The notes under the pieces are model-generated. The model was not told the origin of the DNA and ran no database searches. It saw only the letters and a program-made list of their open reading frames with translations. 64,000 nucleotides of DNA, from positions 1 through 64,000 of the forward strand of contig NZ_SJNZ01000006.1 in NCBI RefSeq assembly GCF_004331155.1, written 5' to 3'. This document shows, piece by piece, positions 1 through 9,291 of the stretch (position 1 is the first letter of the stretch; every line of letters starts with the position of its first letter). A program made the translations under genes and the position numbers. Source of the DNA: Acinetobacter terrestris (lineage in GTDB: Bacteria; Pseudomonadota; Gammaproteobacteria; Pseudomonadales; Moraxellaceae).

Positions 1-137
1 ACTACTCTCTTTACAAGAATAGTCAACAGGTTTTGTTGATTATTTCCAAACCTCTTCAAGACTTCCAGATTTTACCCTTCAGGCTAAATCCTTGTTTCTC
101 AACAAGTTTTAATCAACATCACCGCCGATGGATGTGC

Positions 138-165
138 ATTCTACAGTATTTCAGGGCAGCTGCAA
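138..165 (-). promoter_or_regulatory. probable rRNA operon promoter pointing off the left edge
   Basis: Read on the minus strand there is a -35 TTGCAG, a 16-base spacer and a -10 TAGAAT, followed by GCACATCC. The same TAGAATGCACA string is the -10 and start region of the tRNA promoter at 1252-1280, which argues for a stable-RNA promoter. The roughly 135 bases between it and the left edge have no reading frame of note and look like a leader. I infer a 16S rRNA gene just outside the window; it is not seen. Confidence 0.5.
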
Positions 166-632
166 CCCCTTTTCCGCATTATTTTACCAATAATCTTTCG
201 ACTGTTTATTTATTCTGCAAAATCGAGCGATTTTCTTATTTTTAAGTTTAAATTCACAACGTTTTTGGCTTAAACCTTACAAACCAGCTAAATAAAACCC
301 AAATCCGCATCATTTTATTATTTTCATTTCTGTTTTTATATCCTGCATTCATCATATTCTTATTCACCTTCAAACCAGAGAATCAAACTCACTGCTAAAT
401 ACAATATAGACCAGTAAAAAATACATAAAATCCAAATAGAGTCGCCAGATCTAAAAAAAATCACCCATCAAACAAATCAACACAACGAAGCTTTTTTTAT
501 TTTATTTAAGAAAATCCTTTCATGTGCTAAATGAGCTCCCTCCCTGCTCAACTGGTTTTATATTGCATCCTCGACAATGATTAAATTGCTTCTGATATTT
601 AAATTGTGATCACTAAAGATTATTCAAACCAT
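166..632. other. AT-rich spacer, no gene seen
   Basis: This stretch separates the presumed rRNA promoter from the heptamer array. It is AT-rich with many short A and T runs. I see no coding region with a ribosome binding site, no tRNA and no clear terminator. Confidence 0.6.
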
Positions 633-744
633 TTGAATGTTGAATGTTGAATGTTGAATGTTGAATGTTGAATGTTGAATGTTGAATGTTGAATGTTGAA
701 TGTTGAATGTTGAATGTTGAATGTTGAATGTTGAATGTTGAATG
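633..744. repeat. 16 perfect tandem copies of TTGAATG
   Basis: Sixteen uninterrupted, identical copies of the 7-base unit TTGAATG fill 112 bases. The array lies just downstream of the tRNA cluster terminator and outside any gene. Perfect identity implies recent slippage, so copy number probably varies between strains. It has no spacers and is not CRISPR. Confidence 0.97.
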
Positions 745-765
745 TTATTATTAAATTTCAGGCAT

Positions 766-790
766 AAAAAAACCGCATTTAAGCGGATTA
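766..790 (-). terminator. terminator of the tRNA cluster
   Basis: On the minus strand a CCGC/GCGG stem with a six-base loop is extended by two A-T pairs past a mismatch and followed by a run of seven T. It sits just downstream of the last tRNA gene. Confidence 0.8.
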
Positions 791-812
791 TTTATATCAT
801 CTTTTAGAAAGA

Positions 813-889
813 TGGTCGGAGCAGTAGGATTCGAACCTACGACCCCCTGGTCCCAAACCAGGTGCGCTACCAAGCTGCGCCATGCTCCG
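813..889 (-). tRNA. tRNA-Pro (anticodon TGG)
   Basis: The 77-base gene reads CGGAGCATGG at its 5' end and has the CCA end encoded. The anticodon loop is TTTGGGA, giving TGG. It appears identical to the copy at 1132-1208. It is the last gene of a four-tRNA cluster. Confidence 0.96.
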
Positions 890-892
890 AAT

Positions 893-969
893 TGGGGTGA
901 ATGATGGGATTCGAACCCACGACAACCGGAATCACAATCCGGGGCTCTACCAACTGAGCTACATCCACC
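893..969 (-). tRNA. tRNA-His (anticodon GTG)
   Basis: The anticodon loop is TTGTGAT, giving GTG. The extra 5' G opposite C73, typical of tRNA-His, is present and CCA is encoded. Only three bases separate it from the downstream tRNA-Pro, so the two are processed from one transcript. Confidence 0.96.
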
Positions 970-1010
970 GTTACAACATTTCAGATTCTAAAGTATCAAG
1001 CTACCATAAA

Positions 1011-1087
1011 TGGTGCGCCTGACAGGATTCGAACCTGTGACCATCCGCTTAGAAGGCGGATGCTCTATCCTACTGAGCTACAGGCGC
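1011..1087 (-). tRNA. tRNA-Arg (anticodon TCT)
   Basis: The 77-base gene starts GCGCCTGTAG and encodes CCA. The anticodon loop is CTTCTAA, giving TCT, which reads AGA and AGG. It is the second gene of the cluster. Confidence 0.96.
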
Positions 1088-1131
1088 ATGAACTATGATA
1101 TAAATACCACAAAACCTTCGCCTTGAAGAAT

Positions 1132-1208
1132 TGGTCGGAGCAGTAGGATTCGAACCTACGACCCCCTGGTCCCAAACCAGGTGCGCTACCAAGCTGCGCC
1201 ATGCTCCG
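1132..1208 (-). tRNA. tRNA-Pro (anticodon TGG), first gene of the cluster
   Basis: This 77-base gene matches the tRNA-Pro at 813-889 base for base as far as I can read. Its 5' end lies about 35 bases below the promoter at 1252-1280. The two Pro copies bracket His and Arg. Confidence 0.96.
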
Positions 1209-1251
1209 ATTCATCTTAGCTTCATACTGCACTTCATGCGGTACGGTGTGC

Positions 1252-1280
1252 ATTCTAGGCGTGACGCTTCGCAACGTCAA
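1252..1280 (-). promoter_or_regulatory. tRNA cluster promoter
   Basis: Read on the minus strand: -35 TTGACG, a 17-base spacer, -10 TAGAAT, then GCACACC. Spacing and hexamers are close to the sigma-70 optimum. The GC-rich start region is typical of stringently controlled stable-RNA promoters. Confidence 0.85.
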
Positions 1281-1358
1281 CACCTAGAGTTAAAAAAAAT
1301 CAAAAAAACGCTTCGAATGTATATTTATCAAGCACTTTAGCCATTTTATATACAATTA

Positions 1359-2426
1359 TTAGCGTTTTAAATTGGTACTGAAGTTTAACATGCGATCAAG
1401 AGGTAATTTAGCGCGTTCTGCAAGGGCTGGATCGACGTGTATTTCTTGATCACCCTTTTGTAAAACCGCTAAAATTCCATCCAATTCGTTCATTGCCATC
1501 CAAGGACAATGTGCGCAAGAGCGACACGTTGCGCCTTCGCCTGCTGTTGGCGCCTCAATCAAAATCTTATTTGGCACGGCTTGCTGCATTTTATAGAAGA
1601 TGCCGCGGTCGGTTGCCACAATCAAACGTTCATTTGGCAGCGTTTGTGCCGCTTTAATCAATTGCGAGGTACTTCCCACCGCATCTGCGATATCCACCAC
1701 TGATTCTGGTGACTCTGGATGCACCAAAACGGCTGCATCTGGATAAAGAGCTTTCATGTTGGCAATGCCACGAGCGCGAAATTCTTCATGCACGATACAA
1801 GCGCCATCCCAAAGCAACATGTCTGCACCGGTTTTCTTCTGGATGTAACGACCGAGATGCTGATCTGGAGCCCAAATAATCTTTTCACCCAAACTATCTA
1901 GATGTTCAATAATTTCGACTGCACAGCTCGATGTCACCACCCAATCAGCCCGGGCTTTGACGGCTGCGGATGTATTGGCATATACCACCACAGTATGATC
2001 AGGATGCGCATCACAGAACGCAGTAAACTCATCGACAGGGCAACCTAAATCCAGAGAACAGGTCGCTTCTAGCGTTGGCATCAACACGGTTTTTTCAGGA
2101 GAAAGAATTTTCGATGTTTCTCCCATGAATTTCACACCCGCCACAACCAAGGTTGAAGCGGGATGGTCACGGCCAAAACGTGCCATTTCCAATGAATCTG
2201 AAACACAGCCACCAGACAGTTCAGCCAGTTCCTGAACTTCGGGATCGCAATAATAGTGAGCGACAAGGACAGCGTCGCGTTTTTTGAGTTCTGCGATAAT
2301 TTGCGCAAACTTTTCCTGTTTGACTTCATCACTCAAATGAATATCTTTAGGCTCGCCTAAACGATCTAAATGCGCCTGCACAATCGATTTAGCCTCATTG
2401 GCAATTAAATTGGTCGCATCATTCAT
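1359..2426 (-). CDS. nadA: quinolinate synthase NadA
   Basis: NadA condenses iminoaspartate with dihydroxyacetone phosphate to quinolinate, the second step of de novo NAD synthesis in the cytoplasm. The 355-residue product has the conserved [10 protein letters not shown] segment near residue 123, DGAC near 208 and [10 protein letters not shown] near 303. These supply the three cysteine ligands of the oxygen-sensitive [4Fe-4S] cluster. Length and motifs are normal for the long proteobacterial form. The gene stands alone, without nadB or nadC beside it. The ATG at 2426 gives a full-length N-terminus. No terminator is obvious between its stop and the tRNA promoter region. Confidence 0.97.
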   Translation of the reverse strand: MNDATNLIANEAKSIVQAHLDRLGEPKDIHLSDEVKQEKFAQIIAELKKRDAVLVAHYYCDPEVQELAELSGGCVSDSLEMARFGRDHPASTLVVAGVKFMGETSKILSPEKTVLMPTLEATCSLDLGCPVDEFTAFCDAHPDHTVVVYANTSAAVKARADWVVTSSCAVEIIEHLDSLGEKIIWAPDQHLGRYIQKKTGADMLLWDGACIVHEEFRARGIANMKALYPDAAVLVHPESPESVVDIADAVGSTSQLIKAAQTLPNERLIVATDRGIFYKMQQAVPNKILIEAPTAGEGATCRSCAHCPWMAMNELDGILAVLQKGDQEIHVDPALAERAKLPLDRMLNFSTNLKR

Positions 2427-2535
2427 AAACGTATTCTCTATCCTTAGTGCTTGTTAGACTAGAAGCAGTACACTCAATTCACCGATCAGAATGGCAGCTT
2501 GCTTTTTTGACCAGTCATTAAAAACTTTACATTAT

Positions 2536-2560
2536 AAAAAAGCCTCACTACGGAGGCTTT
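2536..2560 (-). terminator. argJ terminator
   Basis: An eight-pair stem AAAGCCTC/GAGGCTTT with a six-base loop is followed by T residues on the minus strand, just after the argJ stop codon. T and A runs on both sides could let it work in both directions. Confidence 0.85.
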
Positions 2561-2576
2561 TTTCATTCAACTAAAC

Positions 2577-3797
2577 TTAAGAACGGTAATCTGCATTGAT
2601 CTTGACATAGTCATAAGACAGATCGCAGGTATAGACCGTGTCTTTAGCCTGACCTCGTCCTAAATCAACACGAATGGTCATTTCAGCTTGAGACATCACA
2701 CGCGCGCCAGCTTCTTCCGTATAGTCCGCTGCCGCACCACCATCTTTGCAGATCTGTACATCATCTAACCAAACCTGGATTTTTTCAACGTCTAAATTTT
2801 TAACACCGGCATAACCAATCGCGGCAAGAATACGTCCCCAGTTTGGATCAGACGCAAAAAATGCAGTTTTCACCAAAGGTGAATGCGCAATGCTATAGGC
2901 AATATCGCAACATTCCTGGGTATCTGCACCGCCTTCTACTGCCACAGTAATGAATTTGGTTGCACCCTCGCCATCACGAACAATCAGTTGTGCTAGACGC
3001 TTCATCACTCGGATTAAAACATCCAGAACCGCAGCATAACGTGCATCATCAGTCGAGGTGATTTCTGCACCACCAGCTTGACCAGTCGCTACAAAAATAC
3101 AGGAGTCATTGGTTGAGGTATCGCCATCGACCGTAATACGGTTGAATGAAACGTTTACTGTTGTTTTTAACAGCTGCTGTACCAATTCACGGCTGATTGG
3201 TGCATCTGTGGCTACATAGCTGAGCATGGTCGCCATATTCGGGCGAATCATGCCCGCACCTTTTGAGATCCCGGTCATGGTATACATCAGGCCATCTAGC
3301 TCAAATTGTTCAGATGCACCTTTAGGTAAAGTATCTGTGGTCATAATGCCAGTCGCGGCATCTAACCAGGCATCATCGCGTAATGAATCCAGTGCCGGTT
3401 GCAGGCCTGTCATTAAACGTTCAATAGGCAATTGCTCACCAATCACCCCGGTTGAAAAGGGTAAAATTTCACTTGCAGATACGCCAGCAAGTTCAGCCAG
3501 TTTCACACAAGTCGCTTCAGCATTCGCCATGCCGATTTTACCAGTACCTGCATTGGCATTACCGGTATTAATCACTAAATAGCGTGGATTGCCTAGCTGA
3601 AGATGTGCTTTGCAAATATGTACCGGCGCAGCACAAAATGCATTTTGGGTAAATACACCGGCCGCATTGGAACCTTCAGCAAATTCAAAAATGACCAGGT
3701 CGCGTCGGTTCGGATAGCGCACATACGCTTCAGCTGAACCAATTTTCACACCTTTAACCACATGCATCTGTGGCATTGTTACGTCGCCGACCGCCAT
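2577..3797 (-). CDS. argJ: bifunctional glutamate N-acetyltransferase / amino-acid acetyltransferase ArgJ
   Basis: ArgJ moves the acetyl group from N-acetylornithine to glutamate and may also use acetyl-CoA, which makes the arginine pathway cyclic. The 406-residue protein has the self-cleavage motif [14 protein letters not shown]. Thr190 is the expected nucleophile that becomes the N-terminus of the beta chain. Length and the flanking NTGNANAGTG and DGDTSTNDS segments fit the family well. Whether it is bifunctional cannot be read from sequence. It is a single-gene unit with its own terminator. Confidence 0.97.
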   Translation of the reverse strand: MAVGDVTMPQMHVVKGVKIGSAEAYVRYPNRRDLVIFEFAEGSNAAGVFTQNAFCAAPVHICKAHLQLGNPRYLVINTGNANAGTGKIGMANAEATCVKLAELAGVSASEILPFSTGVIGEQLPIERLMTGLQPALDSLRDDAWLDAATGIMTTDTLPKGASEQFELDGLMYTMTGISKGAGMIRPNMATMLSYVATDAPISRELVQQLLKTTVNVSFNRITVDGDTSTNDSCIFVATGQAGGAEITSTDDARYAAVLDVLIRVMKRLAQLIVRDGEGATKFITVAVEGGADTQECCDIAYSIAHSPLVKTAFFASDPNWGRILAAIGYAGVKNLDVEKIQVWLDDVQICKDGGAAADYTEEAGARVMSQAEMTIRVDLGRGQAKDTVYTCDLSYDYVKINADYRS

Positions 3798-3911
3798 TTT
3801 TAAACTTCCAAATAAGTTCGTGATAAAAACACAGCTTAGTAGAAATTGGCTAAAAAATCGAGCAGAACACTTGGTTTGATTTATTTTTTATCGGATTGAG
3901 GTTTCCACGCA

Positions 3912-3940
3912 CAAAAAAAACCAGTCCGCAGACTGGTTTT
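3912..3940 (-). terminator. terminator of the small exported protein gene
   Basis: A ten-pair stem AAAACCAGTC/GACTGGTTTT with a four-base loop is followed by eight T on the minus strand, 17 bases past the stop of the gene at 3957-4316. Confidence 0.92.
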
Positions 3941-3956
3941 AAAAAATAGCATCGGT

Positions 3957-4316
3957 TTAGTTAGATGCTAATTGGGTCGCTTCTGACAATAATACCTGTT
4001 TGGCTTTTTCTTGACTTGCTGGAGACAAAGCAGGGTTTGAAGCCACTATACGGTTCACATTGGCCGCATTGGCTGCAGTCACCGCTGCAGTTTCCAATAC
4101 CACTGGACGTTGATTCGGATTAGCAAAAGTATAACGGATACCAGTGCGTGGGCTTGCAACTGTAATGTTACCGTCTTGAGCAACTGCCGGAGCTGTTGTT
4201 GCACCACGGGCAGCCTGTACTTTGTCTACGGTTGTGGTTTGAGCTGCATTATTTGCAAAAGTCAAAGTAGGAATAGCTAAAGCTGCAATCATCAATGGTT
4301 GTAATACTTTTTTCAT
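3957..4316 (-). CDS. small exported hypothetical protein
   Basis: The 119-residue product starts MKKVLQPLMIAALAIPTLTF and has a signal peptide likely cut after TFA near residue 21. The mature part is rich in Ala, Thr and Asn, with no cysteine and no motif I know. Residues 45-75 (TVASPRTGIRYTFANPNQRP) may form a small folded unit. I do not recognise the family; it resembles short Acinetobacter-restricted periplasmic proteins. It is monocistronic, with its own terminator, downstream of secA but separated from it by another terminator. Confidence 0.75.
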   Translation of the reverse strand: MKKVLQPLMIAALAIPTLTFANNAAQTTTVDKVQAARGATTAPAVAQDGNITVASPRTGIRYTFANPNQRPVVLETAAVTAANAANVNRIVASNPALSPASQEKAKQVLLSEATQLASN

Positions 4317-4424
4317 TGTCTTTTCCGCTTTTCAATGTTCGATATGCAACTAAATACCATTTAATCTAATTCTCTGCAAACGTATTCACATCTTGAAAAA
4401 CTAAATCGTGTATTTAGAAAGAAT

Positions 4425-4483
4425 TAAAAAAGCCACTTTAGATCGCCCCTCTTAACCAACAAGAGGAATATTTAAAGTGGCTT
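4425..4483 (-). terminator. secA terminator with an internal second hairpin
   Basis: An 11-pair outer stem (4430-4440 with 4473-4483) ends in a T run on the minus strand. Inside it is a second stem CCTCTT/AAGAGG (4448-4453 with 4461-4466), so the RNA would form a two-storey structure. It lies 17 bases past the secA stop. Confidence 0.85.
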
Positions 4484-4499
4484 CACAGTCTGGGTAAAA

Positions 4500-7220
4500 T
4501 TAAATTTTACCGTGACATTGTTTGTATTTTAAACCTGAACCACATGGGCATGGCGCATTACGACTTGCAGGTGGAATAATTTCTTGCTCATCGACTGGCG
4601 TATATTGTGCATCCAGGTCTTCAGCCGTATCACCGATTAAGCCATCCACTTCCGCATGAGAAAGATTCAACTGCATCGCTTCAGCTTGAGCCTGTTTCTG
4701 TGCTTCCATTTCAGCCAATTCTTCAGCTGTAGGCACATGTACACGTGAAAGGTCAGTGATCACATCCGACTTGATCACTGCAAGCATATTTACAAACAAG
4801 TTAAATGCTTCTTTCTTATACTCTTGCTCTGGATTTTTTTGTGCATAGCCACGTAAATGAATGCCTTGACGCAAGTAATCCATTGCCGCCAAATGTTCTT
4901 TCCAGTGACGGTCCAAAGCGCTTAACATGAAATGACGTTCCAGCATGGCTGCAGATTCATCACCCATTTGCTGACGACGATCACGATAGCGATTCACAAT
5001 TTCATCAGAAATACGTTCAACCAAAGCTTCTTCATCTAAACGGCGATCTTGTTCCAACCATTGATTCACCGGCAAATCGATGCCCAGATCATCACGCAAT
5101 GCACGTTCTAAACCGTCAATATCCCATTGATCATGAATTGATTCAGGTGGAATATAATTCGCAATTACACCTTTGATCACTTCATGATGCATTTCTTCGA
5201 TATATTCTTGCAAAGTACTTTCAGTAAGCACTTCATCACGCTGTGAATAAATAATCTTACGTTGTTCATTATTCACGTCATCGTATTTCAACAGGTTCTT
5301 ACGAATGTCGAAGTTACGTGCTTCTACTTTACGTTGCGCATTTTCGATCGAACGTGACACCATTTTGTGTTCAATGGCTTCATCTTCTTGCAAGCCCATC
5401 GCACGCATCATGCCAACAACACGGTCACCCGCGAAGATCCGCATCAGATCATCTTCAAGCGACAGGTAGAAACGCGAAACACCCGGGTCACCTTGACGTC
5501 CGGCACGACCACGCAACTGGTTATCGATACGACGAGATTCGTGACGTTCTGAACCAATAATATGCAAACCGCCAGAACTTAACACCATTTCATGGTTTTG
5601 TTCCCATTCGGCTTTTAAGCGTGCTTCATCTTCAGCGGTATAATTTTCAATTTTGGCCAGTTTGGCTTTCCAGTTACCGCCGAGCAAAATATCGGTACCA
5701 CGACCCGCCATATTGGTGGCAATGGTTACCGCATTGGGTGAACCCGCTTGCGCAATAATGTCAGCTTCACGTTCGTGTTGTTTTGCATTCAACACTTCGT
5801 GAACAATACCGGCTTCTTTCAATTTATCAGAAAGAATTTCACTGGCTTCAATGGTTGCTGTACCAATCAGGATCGGCGCAACACCTGCTTCATGAATATT
5901 TTGAATTTCTTGAATAATCGCGTTGTATTTACCATTACGGTTTAAATAAATTAAATCGTTTTGGTCATTACGGATCATTGGACGATGCGTTGGAATCAGC
6001 ACGACATCCAGACCGTAAATTTCTTTCATTTCCGCAGCTTCGGTATCAGCAGTACCGGTCATACCTGAAAGCTTTTTGTATAAACGGAAATAGTTCTGGA
6101 AAGTAGTGGTCGCAAGGGTCTGGTTTTCAGGTTGAATTTCCAGACCTTCTTTTGCTTCAACCGCTTGGTGCAAGCCTTCTGACCAGCGACGACCCGGCAT
6201 GGTACGACCGGTATTTTCATCCACAATAATCACTTCATCATCATTGATGATGTACTGGACATTACGTTGATAAAGATAATGCGCACGAATGGCAGCTGAA
6301 ACATGATGAACCAAGTTCAAGTTAGCCGATGAATACAAGCTCTCGCCTTCTGCCAGCAAGCCCATTTCAATGAGTTCTTGTTCAACGGTTTCATAACCGA
6401 CTTCTGTCATTTCAACAGAGCGTTGTTTTTCATCAATCCAGAAGTGACCGCCATCTGGTACTTTTTCTTCTTTTTGCGGGGTCAATTTTGGTGGAATGCT
6501 ATTGATTGCAGCATAGAGTTGTGAAGAGTCATCACTTTGACCGGAAATGATCAAGGGTGTACGTGCTTCATCAATCAGGATCGAATCGACCTCATCGATA
6601 ATGGCATAACATAAGCCACGCTGTTTTTTTTCTGCCAGCGAAAACACCATGTTGTCACGAAGATAGTCAAAACCAAATTCGTTGTTGGTACCGTAAGTAA
6701 TATCGGCACGATAGGCTTCGGCTTTTTCGCTCGGATTTTGCATTGAATAAATAATACCAATGCTTAAACCCAAGAATTCGAATAATGGGCGGTTGAGTTC
6801 GGCGTCACGTTGTGCCAAATAGTCATTCACGGTGATGACATGCACCCCTTGACCACTAATCGCATTTAGATAACACGCCAAGGTACCCATCAGGGTTTTA
6901 CCTTCACCGGTACGCATTTCTGCAATTTTACCTTCGTGAAGGGTAATACCACCAATCAGCTGTACATCGTAATGACGCATCCCCATGATTCGTTTTGCCG
7001 CTTCGCGACAAACCGCAAATGCTTCAGGCAATAATTTATCCAGGCCATCGCCCTTGTTATATCGTTGTTTGAATTCTTCAGTTTTTGCAGATAAGTCTGC
7101 ATCGCTTAGTACAGATATCGTCGGCTCGAGCGCATTAATCTTATCTACGATTTTACGCATGCGTTTGAGTTCGCGCTCATTTTTGGTACCGAAGATGCCT
7201 CCGATCAGACTTGCCAACAT
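4500..7220 (-). CDS. secA: preprotein translocase ATPase SecA
   Basis: SecA drives export of unfolded proteins through SecYEG by ATP hydrolysis. The 906-residue protein has the Walker A segment MRTGEGKT at 102-109, the Walker B/DEAD-like IDEVDSIL near 209, the NMAGRGTDI motif of the second nucleotide-binding domain, and the C-terminal zinc-binding SEC-C motif [13 protein letters not shown] that also contacts SecB. All parts are intact. It starts at ATG 7220 and has its own promoter and terminator. No secM is present, so the E. coli style of secretion-sensing leader is absent. Confidence 0.99.
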   Translation of the reverse strand: MLASLIGGIFGTKNERELKRMRKIVDKINALEPTISVLSDADLSAKTEEFKQRYNKGDGLDKLLPEAFAVCREAAKRIMGMRHYDVQLIGGITLHEGKIAEMRTGEGKTLMGTLACYLNAISGQGVHVITVNDYLAQRDAELNRPLFEFLGLSIGIIYSMQNPSEKAEAYRADITYGTNNEFGFDYLRDNMVFSLAEKKQRGLCYAIIDEVDSILIDEARTPLIISGQSDDSSQLYAAINSIPPKLTPQKEEKVPDGGHFWIDEKQRSVEMTEVGYETVEQELIEMGLLAEGESLYSSANLNLVHHVSAAIRAHYLYQRNVQYIINDDEVIIVDENTGRTMPGRRWSEGLHQAVEAKEGLEIQPENQTLATTTFQNYFRLYKKLSGMTGTADTEAAEMKEIYGLDVVLIPTHRPMIRNDQNDLIYLNRNGKYNAIIQEIQNIHEAGVAPILIGTATIEASEILSDKLKEAGIVHEVLNAKQHEREADIIAQAGSPNAVTIATNMAGRGTDILLGGNWKAKLAKIENYTAEDEARLKAEWEQNHEMVLSSGGLHIIGSERHESRRIDNQLRGRAGRQGDPGVSRFYLSLEDDLMRIFAGDRVVGMMRAMGLQEDEAIEHKMVSRSIENAQRKVEARNFDIRKNLLKYDDVNNEQRKIIYSQRDEVLTESTLQEYIEEMHHEVIKGVIANYIPPESIHDQWDIDGLERALRDDLGIDLPVNQWLEQDRRLDEEALVERISDEIVNRYRDRRQQMGDESAAMLERHFMLSALDRHWKEHLAAMDYLRQGIHLRGYAQKNPEQEYKKEAFNLFVNMLAVIKSDVITDLSRVHVPTAEELAEMEAQKQAQAEAMQLNLSHAEVDGLIGDTAEDLDAQYTPVDEQEIIPPASRNAPCPCGSGLKYKQCHGKI

Positions 7221-7274
7221 GAATAGACTCTCTAAATCTTGCTTGTCGAATGAATAAATTTTTTCTCAGTCGTT

Positions 7275-7302
7275 ATTATGGTGCTAGAAATTTGAAGTAC
7301 AA
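7275..7302 (-). promoter_or_regulatory. predicted secA promoter
   Basis: On the minus strand a -35 TTGTAC, a 16-base spacer and a -10 CATAAT lie about 55 bases before the secA start. The spacer contains one arm (TTCTAGCAC) of the inverted repeat at 7281-7351. Confidence 0.55.
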
Positions 7303-7351
7303 GGGTTTTGCACAAAACCCATAAAAAAATTCTGATCATTTGTTCTAGCAC
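7281..7351. repeat. nested inverted repeats over the secA promoter
   Basis: Outer arms GTGCTAGAA (7281-7289) and TTCTAGCAC (7343-7351) are exact complements. Between them is a perfect eight-pair hairpin GGGTTTTG/CAAAACCC (7303-7320) with a two-base loop. It is not followed by a T run, so it is unlikely to be a terminator. Confidence 0.8.
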
Positions 7352-7559
7352 ATGACAGCTAAGGAAAACAATGTAACAAATTTTAAACAGCCAATATAGT
7401 CATTAAATCCGTCATTTATACAGATTTTACAAATCAGACCCAGGCTGTATATTCCATTTCCTCATAAAGAAATACAAAAACGCTATTTTCCTTGGAAAAA
7501 AAATTGCGCCATATTAGATCTCATCAAAGTTTATAACAAATAATTTGAGGCAATAAAAA
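7352..7559. other. spacer between secA and the peroxiredoxin gene
   Basis: AT-rich DNA that must hold the peroxiredoxin promoter. A TTGAGG ribosome binding site precedes the start at 7560. I see no confident -35/-10 pair and no gene. Confidence 0.5.
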
Positions 7560-8201
7560 ATGGCATTACGTCTAGGCGATACCGCACCCAATTTTGAGCA
7601 GGACTCAAGTGAAGGCACCATTAATTTCTATGATTTTTTGGGTGACAGCTGGGGGGTTTTGTTTTCCCATCCTGCCGACTACACTCCGGTCTGTACCACT
7701 GAACTTGGCTATACTGCAAAGCTGAAAGATGAATTTGATAAGCGTGGCGTAAAAGCCATTGCCCTGTCGGTTGATGATGTTGAATCCCATAAAGGCTGGA
7801 TTAACGACATTAACGAAACGCAAAACACTGCAGTGAATTTTCCGATCATTGCCGATCAAGATCGTAAAGTGTCTACGCTTTATGACTTTATCCATCCGAA
7901 TGCCAGTGAAACTTTGACTGTGCGTTCTCTGGTGATTATTGATCCAAACAAAAAGGTGCGTTTAATTATTACCTATCCTGCCTCTACGGGCCGTAACTTT
8001 AATGAAATTCTACGTGTCGTCGATTCACTTCAACTGACGGATAATCATAAAGTAGCGACCCCTGCCAACTGGCAACAAGGTGAAGATGTGGTGATCGTGC
8101 CTTCTCTTCAAGATGAGGACGAAATCAAACAACGTTTCCCTAAAGGCTATACGGCGGTTACACCTTATTTACGTTTGACGCCACAGCCTGAGAATACTTA
8201 A
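7560..8201 (+). CDS. 1-Cys peroxiredoxin (Prx6-type)
   Basis: This thiol peroxidase reduces hydrogen peroxide and organic peroxides in the cytoplasm. The 213-residue protein has the catalytic motif HPADYTPVCTTELG with peroxidatic Cys45. The sequence shows no second conserved cysteine in the C-terminal half, which fits the 1-Cys class rather than AhpC. A long C-terminal arm (DEIKQRFPKGYTAVTPYLRLTPQ) is typical of the Prx6 group (LsfA-like in Pseudomonas). It is monocistronic. A 29-base palindrome covers its stop codon. Confidence 0.93.
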   Translation: MALRLGDTAPNFEQDSSEGTINFYDFLGDSWGVLFSHPADYTPVCTTELGYTAKLKDEFDKRGVKAIALSVDDVESHKGWINDINETQNTAVNFPIIADQDRKVSTLYDFIHPNASETLTVRSLVIIDPNKKVRLIITYPASTGRNFNEILRVVDSLQLTDNHKVATPANWQQGEDVVIVPSLQDEDEIKQRFPKGYTAVTPYLRLTPQPENT

Positions 8202-8220
8202 AGCACTGCTTTAAGTATTC
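8192..8220. repeat. perfect 29-base palindrome across the peroxiredoxin stop codon
   Basis: Arms at 8192-8205 (GAATACTTAAAGCA) and 8207-8220 are exact complements around one central C. The arm includes the TAA stop. No T run follows. Two further short hairpins lie at 8253-8269 (GCAAAG/CTTTGC) and 8275-8286 (GGAAT/ATTCC). Confidence 0.9.
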
Positions 8221-8357
8221 GCAAGACAAGCGAAGCGCGTAGTACAAGATAAGCAAAGCACTACTTTGCCCTGAGGAATACATTCCGCAAGAAGAGAAGA
8301 AGCTATGCCTCAATTGTCAGGAAATAAATAAATGACGAGCCAGATCCTGATCTTGCT

Positions 8358-8385
8358 AAAGCCTCTCTTAGGACGGGCTTTTTTA
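8358..8385 (+). terminator. probable peroxiredoxin terminator
   Basis: AAAGCC and GGCTTT pair around a 12-base loop and are followed by a T run. The stem is short, but the position, between the peroxiredoxin and the next plus-strand gene, fits. Confidence 0.6.
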
Positions 8386-8475
8386 TTGGGCTAATCAATT
8401 GAATTACAAAATCAAGTTGGTGTTTATATCAGCGACAGTTTATAAATACGCCTAATCATCTTAAGAATAAATATT

Positions 8476-9291
8476 GTGATTTATAAGATTCATCATTTGC
8501 ACTGTGGCACCATGTGCCCGGTTTGTGGTCCACTGTTTGGACAAAAAGGTTTACATGCCAAAGTAGTTTGTCATTGCCTGCTACTCGAGACCGATCAAGG
8601 ATTGGTTCTGGTTGATACTGGCCTCGGCATACAGGATTATCTGCATAGCAAAGCCCGCTTAGGCAACCTGGTTTCGCGTTTAGGTCGGATAGAAAACAAT
8701 TTAGAACTGACTGCCATTGCACAAATCCAGCGCTTAGGCTTTAGCCCGCAAGATGTCAGGCATATTCTGGTTTCACATCTGGATTTTGATCATGCCGGTG
8801 GTATCTCAGATTTTCCGCATGCCACCGTACATGTGCTGTCCAGTGAATATAATGCAACGCAAAATTTTTTCTCCCTAAAAAATAAAGCACGTTATAAGAC
8901 CCAACAATTTAAACAGCATCGTTACTGGAATTTTATTGAACCGAATCAAGGTGAAGCCTGGTTTAACCTGCATCAGGTGCAAGGTTTTAATTTATTTCAG
9001 GATGAAATTTTATTGATTCCGCTGTTGGGTCATAGCAAAGGTCATTGCGGGATTGCCATCAAACAAAAGGATGGCTGGCTGTTCTTCTGTGGTGATGCTT
9101 ACTATTCACACCGACAGCTTAATCCCAAAAACAAACTCCGAACTTTGGATAAACTGGAACGTGTCTTTGCCGAAAACAATCAGATGCGCCTAGATAACTT
9201 GCATAAAATTCAACAGCTGGCACAAAGCGAAAAAAGCATTGAAATTATCTGTGCGCATGATCCTGTTGAATTGAAACGTTATCTCGCATGA
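8476..9291 (+). CDS. MBL-fold metallo-hydrolase
   Basis: The 271-residue product belongs to the metallo-beta-lactamase fold superfamily. It has the metal-binding motif HLDFDHAGG (101-109), a downstream GHSKGHCG histidine site near 195 and FCGDAYYSH near 215. The Asp in place of the second His of HxHxDH is common in lactonase-like members. The substrate cannot be told. There is no signal peptide. It starts with GTG at 8476, since the N-terminal MIYKIHHLHCG block is needed for the fold. It overlaps the next gene by four bases (ATGA), so the two are co-translated. Confidence 0.88.
   Translation: MIYKIHHLHCGTMCPVCGPLFGQKGLHAKVVCHCLLLETDQGLVLVDTGLGIQDYLHSKARLGNLVSRLGRIENNLELTAIAQIQRLGFSPQDVRHILVSHLDFDHAGGISDFPHATVHVLSSEYNATQNFFSLKNKARYKTQQFKQHRYWNFIEPNQGEAWFNLHQVQGFNLFQDEILLIPLLGHSKGHCGIAIKQKDGWLFFCGDAYYSHRQLNPKNKLRTLDKLERVFAENNQMRLDNLHKIQQLAQSEKSIEIICAHDPVELKRYLA

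Noticed and set aside
33-245. 70-codon frame at the left edge
   Set aside because: No ribosome binding site, and it runs across the likely rRNA promoter and leader on the other strand.
633-744. Tandem repeat as a CRISPR array
   Set aside because: The units are 7 bases with no spacers, and no cas genes are present.
1065-1340. Two short reading frames over the tRNA genes
   Set aside because: They are translations of the tRNA cluster (the well-known spurious GAVGFEPTT type) with no ribosome binding site.
7303-7320. Terminator between secA and the peroxiredoxin gene
   Set aside because: The hairpin is perfect but has no T run on either strand in the right place, and the flanking genes are divergent, so none ends here.
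7560-8201. AhpC
   Set aside because: The C-terminal resolving cysteine of AhpC is absent and the long Prx6-type tail is present.
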